From: Nitrospirota bacterium
GTDB taxonomy: Bacteria; Nitrospirota; Thermodesulfovibrionia; Thermodesulfovibrionales; SM23-35
Assembly: GCA_040754395.1 (NCBI GenBank)
Contig: JBFMCL010000025.1
Span: forward strand, 1 to 39,904
Direction: 5' to 3'
DNA: 39,904 nucleotides
Shown: positions 39,528 to 39,904 of the stretch, piece by piece
Layout of the letters: every line of letters starts with the position of its first letter
Numbering within the stretch: the first letter of the stretch is position 1
The notes under the pieces: model-generated
Database searches by the model: none
What the model saw: only the letters and a program-made list of their open reading frames with translations
Told to the model about the DNA's origin: nothing
Translations under genes and position numbers: made by a program

Positions 39528-39904
39528 TTAATCTGAATTACACCAGTTTTTCCACATAGTTCTGTAACAGTTCTCCAGATGTGCGGTAAACCGTTTTGCG
39601 TCTGTTAACGGAGAATTTGACATCATAGTCCTCAAATTCCGGCGCAATACCCTTAGCCTCTCAAGATCATGCGCAAGCTCCGTTGCTATTGCCACATATT
39701 CCTCCGGCGTTTTGGCAATGAGCTCCGGAAGCCCGGCATTTGACAAAAGACTCACCCCAACCCTTGATACATGGGTGCTGCCCGCAAGGGTAATCACAGG
39801 TACCCCCATCCACAATGCCTCGCATGTCGTAGTGGTGCCATGGTAAGGATACGTATCAAGTGCAATATCGATTCGGTTATATACAGTCAGGTGCTCTCTT
39901 GTCG
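39528..39904 (-). CDS. C-terminal end of a second O-GlcNAc-transferase-like protein (GT41, runs off right edge)
   Basis: The frame is open to the right edge. It reads REHLTVYNRIDIALDTYPYH, GTTTTCEALWMGVPVITL and HVSRVGVSLLSNAGLPELIA, closely matching the C-terminal part of the protein at 34554-36356. About 125 residues are present, including the nucleotide-binding HGTTT block and the natural stop. The coding DNA is noticeably more GC-rich than the other OGT-like gene. It converges with the TPR-GT-A gene, with only three bases between the stops. Confidence 0.88.
   Translation of the reverse strand, partial: TREHLTVYNRIDIALDTYPYHGTTTTCEALWMGVPVITLAGSTHVSRVGVSLLSNAGLPELIAKTPEEYVAIATELAHDLERLRVLRRNLRTMMSNSPLTDAKRFTAHLENCYRTMWKNWCNSD

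Overview
The window looks like chromosomal DNA of a strictly anaerobic, Gram-negative-type bacterium that carries the Wood-Ljungdahl carbon monoxide dehydrogenase/acetyl-CoA synthase genes. The combination of the CODH/ACS genes, NuoEFG-like redox proteins and large families of TPR-glycosyltransferases would fit a Nitrospirota (Thermodesulfovibrio-type) or deltaproteobacterial lineage. That placement is inference and was not checked by any search.

Left flank (1 to about 6100): an AT-rich accessory region. It starts with what looks like the end of an insertion sequence and a beheaded TPR-glycosyltransferase remnant (186-863). A SAM-dependent methyltransferase and two full-length TPR + GT9-like glycosyltransferases follow on the minus strand, with two copies of a MITE-like intergenic repeat between genes. 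Small hypothetical genes and a lipoprotein lie up to 6986.

Centre left (7024 to 20437, minus strand, visibly more GC-rich): one long co-directional block, transcribed in the order acsE, acsD, acsC, acsB, acsA/cooS, then a NuoE-like, a NuoF-like, a stand-alone iron-sulfur and a NuoG-like protein. Together they would move a methyl group from methyl-tetrahydrofolate to the corrinoid protein, make or break acetyl-CoA with CO, and exchange electrons with NAD(P)H and ferredoxin-like carriers. The NuoF-like subunit ends in a CBS-domain pair. The 207-residue iron-sulfur protein appears to be a flavin-free copy of the C-terminal half of that same NuoF-like subunit. The block is preceded by a candidate promoter and a perfect 13-bp leader inverted repeat.

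Centre right (20757 to 28056, plus strand): a mini-lipoprotein with a clear terminator, then rimP-nusA-recG, a small coiled-coil protein, a prepilin peptidase, a PAS histidine kinase and panB.

Right flank (28053 to the end): AT-rich accessory DNA again. It holds an FKBP-TPR-GT9 fusion overlapping panB, a stand-alone SlyD-type FKBP, a TPR-GT9-GT2 triple fusion, an adhesin-E-like secreted protein, a 40-repeat pentapeptide protein, a three-gene operon (TPR-OGT, TPR-GT9, TPR-glycosyltransferase), and a second OGT running off the right edge. With the left flank this makes at least eight TPR-linked glycosyltransferase genes or fragments around a core metabolic region. Protein glycosylation is a plausible role, but no acceptor protein is visible here. 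I saw no tRNA, rRNA or CRISPR array.
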